Assembly (NCBI GenBank): GCA_020740775.1
Contig: JAHEWK010000002.1
Location: 4,340,001-4,404,000 of the forward strand
Length of the DNA stretch: 64,000 nt
Reading direction: 5' to 3'
DNA from: Ilyonectria destructans
Lineage: Eukaryota; Ascomycota; Sordariomycetes; Hypocreales; Nectriaceae
Part shown: positions 34,490-46,246 of the stretch, in pieces
Numbering within the stretch: position 1 is the stretch's first letter
Layout of the letters: each line of letters starts with the position of its first letter
Made by a program: the position numbers and the translations under genes
The notes under the pieces: generated by a model
Seen by the model: the letters and a program-made list of their open reading frames with translations, nothing else
What the model was told of the DNA's origin: nothing
Database searches by the model: none

Positions 34490-35123
34490 TCACGCCAGCA
34501 CCTTCTCCACCCAGCCCTTCTCGAGCTTCTTGACCTCGGTCTTGAAGTTCTCCACCTCTTGCCAGCAGTCGAGCGGTCGTCGGTCGTTATCTATCAGACA
34601 TCGTATGACCTTGCTGCGTGCGCCCTCGACGGCATCGGGCAGGGCGCGGACCTGCTTGCGAGCCTCTAGCTTCTTGCGCATCTCCTCAATCTCCTTGCTG
34701 ACGGTGTGGTTTGACGGGCCATCGTCGGCCTTGAACTCGGCGGCGGCGAGCTTTTCCTGGGCGATCTTGAGGGCGTCGGCTTCCTGCAGCTGCAGCTTCT
34801 TGAGCTCCTCAGCCACGCGGGCCTGGATTTGGTGCTCGACTATCTTGGCGCGGGAGGCATCGGTCTAGGGGGGTTCCGGGGAGTCAGTTTTCAATCCTCA
34901 TGGGCTAGAATGGTCGTCGAGATGCGGCAGGATGGGATTGAAAGTACCTCGTGGCTCGACTGGAGTGAGTCGACGAGATCCTGTGAGAGGCCATTCGGCG
35001 CTGAGCTGTTTATTGACACTCCGTCAGTGGTCCATTCGAGCTAGCATTGATGTTCTGGGGAGCGGGGGTAACCTACGCTTTCCACACATGTGCGGAGACT
35101 GGTTTCGACTCGGCGGAACCCAT
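34490..35123 (-). CDS. MIC19: MICOS subunit Mic19 (CHCH-type)
   Basis: There are three exons, 35123-35077, 35005-34948 and 34864-34490, encoding 159 aa. The joins read HVWKASAPNGLSQDLVDSLQ and SSHETDASRAKIVEHQIQ, which match the Mic19 N-terminal block. A charged coiled-coil middle follows, then the C-terminal domain with CX10C (RCLIDNDRRPLDCW), the arrangement reported for yeast Mic19. The protein begins MGSAES, an N-myristoylation-type signal (Gly2, Ser6), consistent with attachment to the intermembrane-space side of the inner membrane. Mic19 connects Mic60 to other MICOS parts at crista junctions. The first acceptor (AAACAG at 35006) was chosen because it alone keeps frame from the GC|GTAGGT donor. 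Alternative splicing of this small intron remains possible. Confidence 0.85.
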
Positions 35124-38100
35124 TGTGTCGGGCGCAATGGCTGTTCAACGGATGTTCAATGACGGCTCGTGATAGCCGTATGGAAATTTCCGGCGTTGTT
35201 CGGGAGCATCACGGAGCAGCGACCGTGGCTGCCTTAGGTTACAATATTGCGCGCCCCCGTCTGGCCGAGGTGAGCGCCGCATGTGGCTGAGCGGCGCTTG
35301 GCTGTGGCGCCCTTCACCTTGCGCACTTCACCTTGCGCAGACCGAGGCTTGACAGCTCGCTAGGCAAGCTCACCGTCATCAGGCCATTTTCGCTTGCCAT
35401 CTGATGAGATCTGCTGGAATTTAGATCCTGCCTGTCTGTGCAGGCTTTACGCGCGTAGATCTGAAACAAACAATCCTCTCAACTCCCGTATTATGAGCCG
35501 TGGATGGAAGTGAGCAGGTGGCGGGTAGGTCCGGTACTCGACCTGACGAGAAGCTGTACAAAATGGGCCGAGGACGACGAAGTGCTGATGACATTTTGGG
35601 AAACAATTAATGGTGAGACGGGAAACCTAGGGACGGCTTCGTCTTCTCTTCGTGTGCCCGTGTTTATTGGTTCCTGATTGGCGCAACCGACTGCCAGTGA
35701 CAGAGGACGACGGGCAACGGGGCATGGCTAAGACGAAACAGAACCAAGCCCACCACACCCTCAACCACATCCACGACCGCAATGTTTGACCATCCGGCCA
35801 CGAGCGCTGACGACGGTGTTTCCCCTTTCAGAAACATGTCAGCGGGCGTTCACGGGCCCTGGCATATGCAACTTCTTTGAGGCGTCGAGGCCCGGTAGGC
35901 AGCCGAGTATGTCGAGCGCCCGTTCATTTTATCTGCTACGTGCTAGAAGTCTTGTCATTCGAGATTGGTCTTGGCTCTTCTGCAAAAATCTCGAAAAGGA
36001 TGCAGAGCTTCGCGAGGCATCGGCCCATGCCAGAAGCAGTGGTGTTCCGGAATGGCGGTGGAGGTGGGGCATCCGCCGTCCGGAATCCGGAATGTATCTA
36101 ACTGAGGTGCAAGTCAATTCCATCAACCACAGGCCGAGATTCAATCGGTGAGCGGGCCAGGAGCCCCTGGAGGATGATGACGGGCTGTTACAGGGCCCTC
36201 CTAGGCCTCAACCCCTCCCCAAGATGGAGATGACATATCAAACCCCAATTATTACAGTACTGGTGCTGGCGGTTGGTCTTGTCCCTTTGTTCTCTGGTGT
36301 CTTGGCAAGAGGGAAACCAGCCCAAGGGTACTGATACGCGACGGGATGACTGGGATCGACGGAGGTCTGGAACATTCAAACAATGGCAGATAGTTCAGAT
36401 GGATTTGAGCAAGGATAGATGAACGATTGACCACTGATGTTTCTCCATTAGCCGTGATCCATGGGTCTGATCAATCATCCATCACTGGCCGTCCCCTTGT
36501 GTCGGCGCTCTGAGCAGTCTTACGACAGCGTCAGGCCATTCTTTGTTTGCACTCGAAGGCATTTTTGGCGGCACGGGATAACGGCACAAAGGCATTGAAC
36601 AGTGACAGAGGACGCGCCGCCCAGACAAACAGCGGAGTCATGATGTGGCGCTGGTGAGCACAGTCTCACTCACGAATTGGGTCTGCTGGATGCCTCCAGG
36701 CCGTGATGCCCGAGTCCGCGTCTGCTGGCGGCTGGGTCGCGGGGCATCGAGTGGCCCAGAAGCACCCAGGCCCGCTCGGGAGGCCAACAGTGTACTTCAG
36801 TTAGGTGCTACTGCGAGCGAGAGGATAGGTGCGTGGCCACCGTTCTCAGTAGGGCTCTAGCATGGAGCCCTCGCATCGCCAACCTCAACCAGTCGCTCGT
36901 CACCGGCCCCCTGTGGACCCCCCTGAAGGCAGTGACAGAATCAGGGCCTGCAGGGCCACAGCCCCCCCTGAGCCAGGACCAGCGAGGTGGCGAGTTTCAG
37001 ACCAAGTGCGTCTGCAGGACGGCCGCTGAGTGGCCACTGAGCGGCGGTTCCGCTCCGCCCAGCGCCGATACTGAGATCGTAGAGGGAGATCTCTGGTCCT
37101 ATAGGTTGAGCCGCCAGGAGGCCTTTGGCCGTGGCCCCCTGCGCAAGCCCGGGTAGGGCGGCGCCATTCGGGCGCCGGACGCACCGCCAAAGAACAGATG
37201 CAAGCGCTTCGAGGGCTGTGGTTCGCTGCGTGTTAATGCTGTGCTGCCGTGCAGCTGCGCCGCGTTTGCAACCAAGCGAGTCCATGGCGGTCCGGTGGTT
37301 GCGTGGGCGCTGTAGCAGAGCCAACCAGGGTCCCGGCGAGCCATGGATGATTGATTCATGGATATGGATCCAAACGACATTCCCAAAGGAGGCCCCTGGG
37401 ACCGCCACGCGAACCCAGCGCCCCCGCCCTCCCGGCTGGGGCGTCGGGACCAGTCACAGCGCCGGGAGGATGTACTACAGAGGAGAGTCGCCGGGAGTAA
37501 GCCCCTAGCGGGCCTAGGGTTCCCAGCGTTCCCAGTGTTCCCCCAGCGTTCTACACGAGATGCGTGTAAAGGCATTGCAGAGCTTGCTGATGGGAGGATC
37601 CCGAAGATCCCAGGTCCGTCCTGGCCCGCCAGGAAGCGCCGTCGTGGTTGTCACCAGGGGTATAAGCAGCTGGGCCAGGGTACTTGGCTGCATGCAGGCC
37701 CGCTGTGCCCGCTGTACAGTACCTTAGGTACCTGCGCTGGCCTGCTGAGTGCTTGCCGTCTTGGCTCTCCACCGAACTTATTATCACGACGCTCGCACCC
37801 GCCCCCCGTTGCACCTCGTCATGCCCGGTTCTCTCCCTCGTGCTCGTGTCTTGCGTGGCTCTGCCCTTCTTTTCGTTCTTCTCGTTCTTCGAGACATTTC
37901 AGTCCGGGGCTGGTTGGTCCGACCTTGAGACCATTACCCGGTTTATACATTCCTGAATTTCTTGCTCAGCCGTGCGCCTCTCCATCGACCGCATCGCCCC
38001 GTTCCAGTTCGCTATCACCCGCCTGCCAGCTGTTTGCACTTGCGTCACTTGGCAGCCAGCTGCCGAACACGCCCACGCCCTTGTGTTTGTCCTCGCACTC

Positions 38101-38718
38101 GGCTTCGCTTTGATTTCATTCAAAACAAACCCATTCTCCCTCCCTTTGTGCATTGTGTTCGAGGCGCCTTTCTCTTCTCGGCACCCCTCACTCTCACTCT
38201 CACTCTCACCCTCGCCTCACACGCACTGGCCTGCGTCACTCGCGATATCTGCACCGTATCCAACGTCAGTATCGAGCCCAGTGCCTACGGGGACCAAGGC
38301 GAATCTGGAATTCGAACCGCACTACCATCACCAACTTGTCGATCTGCCTGGAGCAATCTCGTTTCTTATCCCAACTGTCAATAGGTGGCCGTCTGTGATT
38401 CACACCATTGTCTTCACACACCTTCATCTCTGAACAGCACTTTCTTTTACCTTTGGCCATCTACGAACACCTTCCCCCGATCACGAAACCATGTTCTGAG
38501 AATCTCAACACACCAAGAGGAACACCGCGTCTCGTCACCACCGCTTGATTTTGGTGTCTCTTGTTCGAAGCTTCGCAACTTCTTAGGCCCCCCGATTCTT
38601 CGTCGCCAGCGGCTATTCACTCTTTTTTCAACAACAAATTTACGATTGGCATACAAAAGAAGCCAACCTTCCTTAACCACCAACTCTCACGTTATTTCCC
38701 AACTTTAACACAACAACT
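35124..38718. other. Long intergenic region; CT-rich leader of metalloreductase 1
   Basis: This is 3.6 kb without a recognisable gene. Frame 37358-38113 (plus) is long, but its product is an unstructured Ser/Pro/Cys string from CT-rich DNA and overlaps others on both strands. From about 37700 the plus strand is pyrimidine-rich, consistent with a long promoter and 5' UTR. Confidence 0.45.
38187..38214. repeat. CTCACT hexanucleotide microsatellite
   Basis: About four tandem CTCACT units with a degenerate end lie in the pyrimidine-rich region upstream of the metalloreductase gene. Confidence 0.8.
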
Positions 38719-40596
38719 ATGGACGCCGCCATGGATTTCCTCCGGCGCCGGATCGCCGGCCCAGACTCAGCCATTCCAACCTCGACACTCTTCCAACGTG
38801 CAAGTGCCGCTCATGCAGAGACCGAAGCCTCTTCAACCATCGCCCCTTACCACGACTCCCTCAATGGCGTGAACCAGCCCATGAACCTGCTCTTTAAGGA
38901 TATTCTGTGGTGGACCCTGGGCATCGCCGCCATGTTTGTTCTCGCGATACGGATGTTCGAGATCATGTGGGCAAGACTTCGCCAAGTGTCTGCCATGTCC
39001 GTCGCCGGGGAGAAGCAAGGGTACTGGCGAATTGCGCAGTGGAGCTGGATGCCGGGGATGAAGAAGCACCTCATCTATGCGCCTCTTTGGAACAAACGTC
39101 ACAACCGAGAATTCCGCCTCTCTTCGGCCATCAGCATCGGCACTCTCCCCTCGCGCCTCCACTCCATCATCCTCTTCATCTACCTTGGCAGCAACTTTGC
39201 CTACATGTTCGTCTTGAACTGGCACAACAAGAACCGCTACGAGTTTTGCGCAGAGCTGCGAGGTCGCTCGGGCACTCTGTCCCTGGTGAACATGGTGCCC
39301 TTGATCATCTTTGCTGGACGCAATAACCCTCTCATCGGCCTCCTGAAGATCAGCTTCGACACCTACAACCTCCTGCACCGATGGATGGGCCGTATTGTAG
39401 TCCTGGAGGCTCTAATCCACACCATCGCATGGGCCATCGTTTGTGTGGCTGATATTGGTTGGAAGGGTGTTGGCGATCAGATCGTCCAGAAGCTCTTCAT
39501 CGGATCTGGCATGGTTGGTACCGTCGCTATGGTGCTTCTCATGCTACTTTCTGTCTCGCCCCTTCGACACGCATTCTACGAGACTTTCCTCAACGTCCAT
39601 ATCGTGCTGGCGTTTGTCTCCTTCATCGCCACCTGGGTTCACTGCGCGTCCTCTGAGCTTGCTGGTGGTCTTCCTCAGCTCCCCTGGATCATGGCCATTA
39701 TGGCCCTTTGGTTCGCTGACCGTTTCGCTCGCATGTTGCGAATCCTCTACGCCAACTGGACTTCCAATGGCTTCACTGACGCCATCTGTGAGCCCTTGCC
39801 CGGTGAGGTCACCCGCGTCACCCTCAACCTGCCCAAATATGTGGATATTGAGCCCGGCACGCACGCATACCTTCGCTTCTGGGGTATCAACGCGTGGGAG
39901 AACCATCCCTTCTCCATCTGCTGGGTGAGCCACAGCTCCGATAGCTCCTTACCTGTCCTCGAAAAGGAGCCCCTTCACACTGTCGACAAATCGACAATGA
40001 AGACGTCCGTTGCTTTCCTCATCGGCGCCCAGACCGGCATGACTCGCAAGCTGTTCGAGCGTGCGTCCAACTCCCGCCGGCCTCTGCGCATCAAGGCCGC
40101 CATGGAAGGCCCGTACGCTGGTCACCACAGTCTTGACTCCTATGGTCACACTGTCTTGTTTGCCGGTTCGACTGGAATCACACATCAGATCTCCTACATT
40201 CGCCACCTCCTAGAGGGATACAATGCAGGAACTGTTGCGACTCGCCGAATCACCCTTGTCTGGATTATTCGCGAGTATGAATCCCTCGAATGGGTCCGAC
40301 CCTACATGGACACCATCCTTCGAATCCCGAATCGCAAGGATATCCTTCGCATTCAGATCTTCATCACTCGACCCCAGAACCCTCGTGACATTGTTAGTGC
40401 CAGCACGACGGTGCGCATGTTCCCTGGACGGCCAAATGTCCCGCTTCTTCTCCAGAAGGAAGTGCAAGAACAGAAGGGTGCCATGTGCGTTACTGTCTGT
40501 GGCCCTGGCGCCCTGGCAGATGACGTTCGAGGAGCGGTCCGATCGGTGCAAGGAAACACAGTGGTGGACTTTGTGGAGGAGAGTTTTACGTGGTAA
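38719..40596 (+). CDS. Ferric/cupric metalloreductase (Fre family), 625 aa
   Basis: This is a single exon. An N-terminal helix (about residues 62-78) is followed by a ferric reductase transmembrane domain with two bis-heme pairs, each with 13 residues between histidines: H220/H234 (HRWMGRIVVLEALIH) and H294/H308. The FAD-binding motif is HPFSIC at about 396, the NADPH-binding motif GSTGIT at about 483, and the terminal CGPG at about 594. Such enzymes pass electrons from cytosolic NADPH through FAD and two hemes to extracellular Fe(III) or Cu(II). The predicted N-terminus lacks a clear cleavable signal peptide. A second, more divergent family member lies 16 kb downstream. NADPH oxidase is less likely because the FAD motif and overall length fit Fre. 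Substrate and regulation are not visible. Confidence 0.9.
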   Translation: MDAAMDFLRRRIAGPDSAIPTSTLFQRASAAHAETEASSTIAPYHDSLNGVNQPMNLLFKDILWWTLGIAAMFVLAIRMFEIMWARLRQVSAMSVAGEKQGYWRIAQWSWMPGMKKHLIYAPLWNKRHNREFRLSSAISIGTLPSRLHSIILFIYLGSNFAYMFVLNWHNKNRYEFCAELRGRSGTLSLVNMVPLIIFAGRNNPLIGLLKISFDTYNLLHRWMGRIVVLEALIHTIAWAIVCVADIGWKGVGDQIVQKLFIGSGMVGTVAMVLLMLLSVSPLRHAFYETFLNVHIVLAFVSFIATWVHCASSELAGGLPQLPWIMAIMALWFADRFARMLRILYANWTSNGFTDAICEPLPGEVTRVTLNLPKYVDIEPGTHAYLRFWGINAWENHPFSICWVSHSSDSSLPVLEKEPLHTVDKSTMKTSVAFLIGAQTGMTRKLFERASNSRRPLRIKAAMEGPYAGHHSLDSYGHTVLFAGSTGITHQISYIRHLLEGYNAGTVATRRITLVWIIREYESLEWVRPYMDTILRIPNRKDILRIQIFITRPQNPRDIVSASTTVRMFPGRPNVPLLLQKEVQEQKGAMCVTVCGPGALADDVRGAVRSVQGNTVVDFVEESFTW

Positions 40597-41287
40597 CCGT
40601 TGCATTATGGCAAACGATAGTCGGTTTTTTTGGGGGAACTTTTTTCGACATGTAAATATTTGCGACAGAGGAGGGGGTTACATCTCCAGTGGGTGAGATG
40701 TTGTATATGTGTGTGCTAGTGTTCTATAGACAGAGCTTAATGAAGCAAGCCATCAAAGATCCTGAATATTGAGTGCCTACGTGATCTTGAATGAATCCTT
40801 CGCGCCGTCTAATATTTGAATTTTCCTTGGTCATAATAGTTTCACGTCCGTAAAAGTTTCGTCCGTACTACCACGGGATGCGTGTGGTAGTGAACAATTG
40901 GCGATCATGATCGACAGGATGAAACCTCACTAGACCCCTGTGGCTGCAACCTTCGCTGACCATCGCCAAGAAGCCAGCCCCTGGAGTTTTTAAGACACAG
41001 AGTCGTATTGAAACAGCTAGCTAAAGGAGTGACAGAAGGTAAAACCGCCATGTTTGGCCAAGGCTAATGTAAGGAGTGTTTAGTTTAGAAACAGTTCGTT
41101 CGAGAAACAGTAAAAAAGCAACCTCATCCCCCCCTCCTATATGCACTGGTGTCGCCCCCCTTGCTCCAGTTCCACAGAGGCGATATTGGGACGAAAAATG
41201 AATGTTGTGCGTCATTTCGCGACATGGTCTCCCTTTTCTTTCGCCTGTCGGATAGATGCCCTTCCGACAGTGGTTGAGAATCGGAGA
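40597..41287. other. Convergent intergenic, 3' UTRs
   Basis: This lies between the metalloreductase stop (plus) and the arylsulfotransferase-like stop (minus). It is AT-rich with no gene seen. Confidence 0.6.
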
Positions 41288-43070
41288 TTACAGGTCCCCT
41301 CGCAGACGCATCACCTTGAGAATGGCGTACTTGTACCAGTTGCTGTTCTCGTCGAGGGACTTCTGCGCCTCGTTTCCGTTTGACTCGGAAACTCCCTCGT
41401 CAAGCTTGGCAGAGGCCGGGAGAACCTCCGCCTCCACGCCAACAGACGCCGTCGAAGCGAGTACCCGGCCGCGGGCGTCGATCGCCTCGGCGGTGATGCT
41501 GGTGACCTTGGCGCCGGCGATTAGCAGGCTGGTCTCGAAGCTGGTGCGCCGGACTTCGCCTAGGAAGTCCCGCGAGCCGTGGCCGTCTGTCACGGCGTAG
41601 AAGCGCCAGGCCGCCGTCTCGGTGTCGCCGTTCCAGGAGACGTAGGCCGTCGTGCCCTTGGCGCCCTCGAGCGCAACAATCGCCGGGACTTCGTTGGGGA
41701 TGCCGGTCCAGTTGTACTTGAAGGCGCGGTAGTTCTCTGCTCCGAGGCCAAGGTAGCCCGAGTCGACATATGCGTGGAAGATGGGCGTGCCGTCCGGAGT
41801 GAACTCGGTCAGCGCGCCCTCGGATCCCCAGTTGACAAGCGCATTCCCGTTCGGGAGGATCTGCGTGCTGCCCTGGGACTTGGACAGAAGATCGTCCGGA
41901 GGGAAATATGCAGCGACCAACTCGGCCGTCCACGAGGTGGTGTTGAGCCGCAGGATCTTGCCGCTGCTCGTGGGCGCCGTGTGCACCTCCGAGCCGCCGC
42001 CGTGCTCCGTGCCGTGCGCGCTGTTGTCGTAGAGGCTGATGACCTCGACGTCGTCGTACTGCTCGAGCCAGCGTGCGTGATGCTGGAAGCAGAACGGCGT
42101 GCCGTCGGCCATGTCAAAGTCGGAGCGCTTGCCGTTGAGGCGCCAGATGATGGAGCCGTCCGAGCCGTTGATCTTGTGGACGGCGCAGGCGTCGCGGGCG
42201 GAGATGAGGTAGTTGCCGTCGGCGTCCTTGTCGACGCTGTTGATGTGGAAGTAGTCCCATGCATCAGAGCTGTTGTAGCCAGAACCAGCTTGGCCAGGGT
42301 TGATGGGCAGGATGGCCTCTGGGGTTTGTTTAGAATGTAAATGTCGAAGCAAGAGTACAGGATTACTAACCATCGGGCTGGACATGATCTAAACTTGCCC
42401 ACTCGAAGAGGAGTTCCCCAGTGGCAATATCAAGCTCTGGGCCATACTCGTCAGCTCTGTTTCGACAACTGCAGCGGACTGCACTCAATGACTGACCTTG
42501 GATGATGGCATTCACTATCCACTGCTGCTCAACACTGGCACCCCATTCTGTAAGGTCGCGGGGCACAGGTTGGTAGACTTGAATAAGACCAGTCTCTTCA
42601 TTGACAATGTGAAACTCATGCTTGTCGACCAATTTGTGATTCCCGGCACGAAGCTCGCGGATGGTCTCATAATGCTGGTCCATGATGGTAATGTGTCCAT
42701 GGCCATGGCCATAGCCGGCATTATGATCACCTTCAAAGCTGAAGAGGATGTCCTTGCCTTTCCAACGCCCGGCTTGGAAGTTGGTGGACCAAATGCTATA
42801 GATGCCATAGCCGGACCAGACCAAATCACCATTGTCTCTGAGAATGTATGGGGCAGCCTGACGAGGCCCATGCTGCTCCGTAGGCGTGTCTGGGAAGCCC
42901 GCAAAGGGTGCGACGAAGAGGTATCCCGGCTCAACGCCATCCGTTGCGGGGATGGTGATGTTGAGGCGAGGAGGTGCGAGATCGGGGCGAGAGCGGTACT
43001 GCCAGTCACCCGCCACAAGCGGGACGAGCACCGACGACGCGGCTGCGAGGTGGGGGATGAACGACTTCAT
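41288..43070 (-). CDS. Secreted arylsulfotransferase (ASST)-family protein
   Basis: There are three exons, 43070-42497, 42436-42371 and 42318-41288, encoding 556 aa. Residues 1-21 form a signal peptide (MKSFIPHLAAASSVLVPLVAG). The body has the repeated beta-strand pattern of the fungal arylsulfotransferase family (Pfam ASST type): HGHITIMDQHYE, VDKHEFHIV, WASLDHV, YFHINSVDKDADGNYLISAR, and INGSDGSIIWRLNGK, expected to fold as a beta-propeller. Introns of 60 and 52 bp have GT-AG ends. The first is a multiple of three with no stop, so retention would insert 20 residues. The joins QELDIATGE and PDEAILPINPG fit the family. Activity is unproven in fungi; bacterial members transfer sulfate between phenols. 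The gene is divergent from the MFS transporter 1.26 kb away. Confidence 0.82.
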
Positions 43071-44329
43071 GATGGACAGGAAGCGTACAAGCGGTACTAG
43101 CAGCGTCAGCGGCCTTGATCTCCATCCTGTATAACATTAGGTACATTCACCTTGAGGGAGTCTACAAGCCCTAGCGATTCCACCACAATTGATAACCTGG
43201 AGTATGATTAATTGGAACAGACGAAAGAATCGTATTGGAAGAAGATTCTACTGTGGTTGAGATTGGCAACCAAGAACCTCGAGATGCAGGCCTTGATATG
43301 GATGATGGAACTGCGATGTCGCAGGCTGACGTCGATGGAAAGGAGAGCACGTCATCGCTATGATTCATGAATCCATTGGACAATGGATGAGTACCAGGGC
43401 GGGGGAATATGTGGCTAGTGAGGGAATATCATCGAGGATGTATTTAGTTGGACGGTTGGATTGCGTGATGGATGTTGTCATGCTGAAGATCGTCAGTCTA
43501 CATGTCGTTGCAACTCTGTGACGTGTCGAAGTGGGGACCACAGGAGATGGTTCAACGACCAGAACACTAGACTTTTGATTGGAAATCAAACAATGCCGCT
43601 TTGATTCGTTTTGATATTGTTGGGCAGTCAAATCGAAGCGTCGGTAGATGTCCAGCCGGGAGTCTCTACTCTCCGCACTTGGCTACACCACTGGATCTGG
43701 GATCCGTTTATAGAGTCCAGTGAGGTCGCATAAAGACCAAAAAGCCATGTGCATATACTGAGCACATGAAGTTTCCATATAGGCCGTCTAGGTATTGTAT
43801 GTGTCTATATTTCAGGTGGTTGTCTGTTGCAGCCACCAACTACTAAACAATGACAACTGCCGGGCATTGATCCCCGTGTTGAGGACTGATTAAGCCGCAT
43901 GTTTCTTTCACCTTCACATCAAACATCTTCACCGTGCTGCAATATGTCCGGGGATCCAATCCCTTCCCCGCACGTGTTGTGGATCTTGACGTGTCGGGAC
44001 TTGCTCTATCGAGATCCACCAAGATTCCCATTTAGACCCGGAATACGTGATCCTAGTCCGCTATTTCGACATTAGAGTCACACCGAGAGTCCCACCCGAT
44101 TCCTTGTTCCTGGATTCCACGCATTTTCTGCCCTGTACCGTGCCGACGGCCCGATAAATGCCCTCCGGCCAGTGTCCGACCGACTAATTTGAGGTGTGTT
44201 TTACACCCACAATTCTCAGCTCTCGCTTTAACCCTCGCAGACAACCGACTTCTTCACTTCTGGCGCTTCGCTCCGTGCTCGACGACAGGATCAGTTTCAG
44301 GCGCAGTTTCGTCATTTCACCGCTTCACC
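43071..44329. other. Divergent promoter region
   Basis: This is shared between the ASST-like gene (minus) and the MFS gene (plus). It contains a CACGTG core near 43973. The open frames here have no domain. Confidence 0.55.
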
Positions 44330-46246
44330 ATGCGCGATCCTCCATCAATCTCGAATTCCAGGGTGCTGGACCCCGAATACTACCAAGATGGTACTGACAC
44401 ACTCGACACGCCGGAGTCAGCGTGCGAGGATCAGCCGCTTCTCCGTGCTCCCGATGAGGCTTCATGGAAGGCACCGCGCGGGTTTGTCTGGATCCAGCTC
44501 GCCATCATGTCCAATGTTTTTCTGTACGGACTCGATAGCACCATCACAGCCTCGACCTATGCGGTCATCAGCTCCGAGTTCGACGCGGCCAACACGGCAT
44601 CTTGGTTGACCACGTCGTATCTCGTTACCAGCACGGCGTTCCAACCTCTGTACGGCCGGGTGTCGGATATCTTTGGGCGCCGCTTGTGCTTTTTTATTTC
44701 GTCTACCACCTTTGCAGCTGGGTGTCTTGGGTGCGGTGTTGCAAACAACGTCGTCTTTTTGAATTGTATGCGAGCTTTGACTGGCTTTGGTGGAGGCGGT
44801 TTGATGACTATGGGTCAGTTGCGGCAAGCCTCTATTCCCTCGCGGATCGTCAAACTAACTGAGTCACAGCAACCATTGTCAACTCAGACATGATCCCGTT
44901 CCGCAAGCGCGGCATGTACCAAGCTCTGCAGAACGGCATCTACGGGTTCGGAGCCGTATCCGGGGCGTCGTTCGGAGGCACCATTGCCGACCGCATTGGA
45001 TGGCGATGGTGCTTCCTCCTCCAAGTTCCCATCTCCATCATGGCCTTTGTCATTGGTGCGCTCGTTGTATCAAACCAGTCAGCGAGACTCTCTCTCGACA
45101 GCGGAATCGGGGCTGTTTGGAAGCGAGTCGACTTTGTTGGCGCCTTTGTGCTCGTTCTAGCCGTCTCTGTTCAGCTCGTCGGTCTCAGTCTCGGAGGGAA
45201 TGAGCTGCCCTGGGGAAGCCCGTGGGTCATTGGATCTCTGGTCGGCAGTGTCGGTCTATTTGCTCTGTTCATGCTGGTTGAGTCCAAGACGACTGCGATT
45301 CCCATCATCCCTCTGCGCCTGCTTCATGGCAGACTTCCTATCGCTACGCAAGTGACAAACATCTGTGCTGGAATGGCAGCCTACGGCGTGAGTGTTTACA
45401 TCCCTTTCTCGCTGAGGATCGCGAGGGACTGATTTTATTTTCTAGTACCTATTCATGCTCCCATTGTTCTTCCAAGTCGTTCTTCTAGACTCAGCGACGA
45501 CAGCTGGCGCTCGCCTCGCCATCCCCTCGTTGGCGACGCCGATTGGAGGCGTTATTGCCGGTATTGTCATGTCTCGCTGGGGTAAATTGATTGCCCTCGT
45601 GCGCACCGGGGCTATTCTCATGGCCTTTGGAAATGCTCTGGTAACATCTCTGGGGTTTGAAGATTCAACCTGGAAGTATTTCGTCTATGTGTTCCCCGCA
45701 AATCTGGGACAGGGTATCATCTACCCAGGCATTCTTTTCACCTCGTTAGCTTCATTCGATCATGCCGGCAAGTCATATTCAAAAACTCTGTCTGTGTTGG
45801 AGGCTCTCAGACCAGCTAATGATTTCGTTATCTAGACCATGCGGTCTCGGCCTCAACTGTCTACCTCATTCGCTCACTAGGTACCGTCTGGGGTGTCTCA
45901 GTCACTTCCGCCATTGTGCAAACTACGCTCAGCGTCCGCTTGCCGGACGCTCTGAGCGAGGTACCTGATAAATGGAGAGTACGCCCCTATTCCTTCTTGA
46001 ATGCGAACTGTTGCTTGAAGTGAGCCTGGACTCAGGTGCTGATCCGTGTTATTTTAGATTATTGATGAGATTCGCCATTCAGTGGATGTCATCCGTCACC
46101 TGCCTCCTGACGTGCAGCTCAAGGCGCGCCTGGTGTACTACGATGGACTTCGATACGCCTTTGGTGCCTCGACTGCGGTGGCCTGCTTGGGAATATGCGC
46201 CGCTCTCATTGCCAGCGGAACTGGTCTCAGGACAACCCACAAATAG
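44330..46246 (+). CDS. MFS transporter, DHA2/Vba-like drug or amino-acid exporter
   Basis: There are five exons, 44330-44813, 44870-45387, 45446-45767, 45836-45978 and 46058-46246, encoding 551 aa. After a 45-residue hydrophilic N-terminus come many membrane helices. The MFS loop 2-3 signature is YGRVSDIFGRR and the first helix carries LDSTITASTYAVI, where DHA2 14-TM exporters have a LD-T(I/V) motif. The region FRKRGMYQALQN and the later DHAVSASTVYLIRSLGT strand fit vacuolar basic amino acid (Vba)-like and multidrug transporters. Intron 3 (45768-45835) has a GC donor (G|GCAAGT) and TAG acceptor, making it a GC-AG intron; no in-frame GT alternative restores the family sequence. Substrate cannot be predicted. 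No biosynthetic enzyme cluster lies next to it. Confidence 0.87.

Noticed and set aside
37358..38113. Open frame of 251 codons on the plus strand
   Set aside because: Ser/Pro/Cys string produced by CT-rich leader DNA; overlaps equally long frames on the other strand.
41579..42340. Open frame of 253 codons on the plus strand
   Set aside because: Antisense to exon 3 of the ASST-like gene and crosses its intron; Val/Ala/Arg-rich shadow.
41288..46246. Secondary-metabolite or xenobiotic cluster (ASST-like gene plus MFS exporter)
   Set aside because: The two genes are divergent, but no backbone enzyme, P450 or pathway regulator lies beside them.
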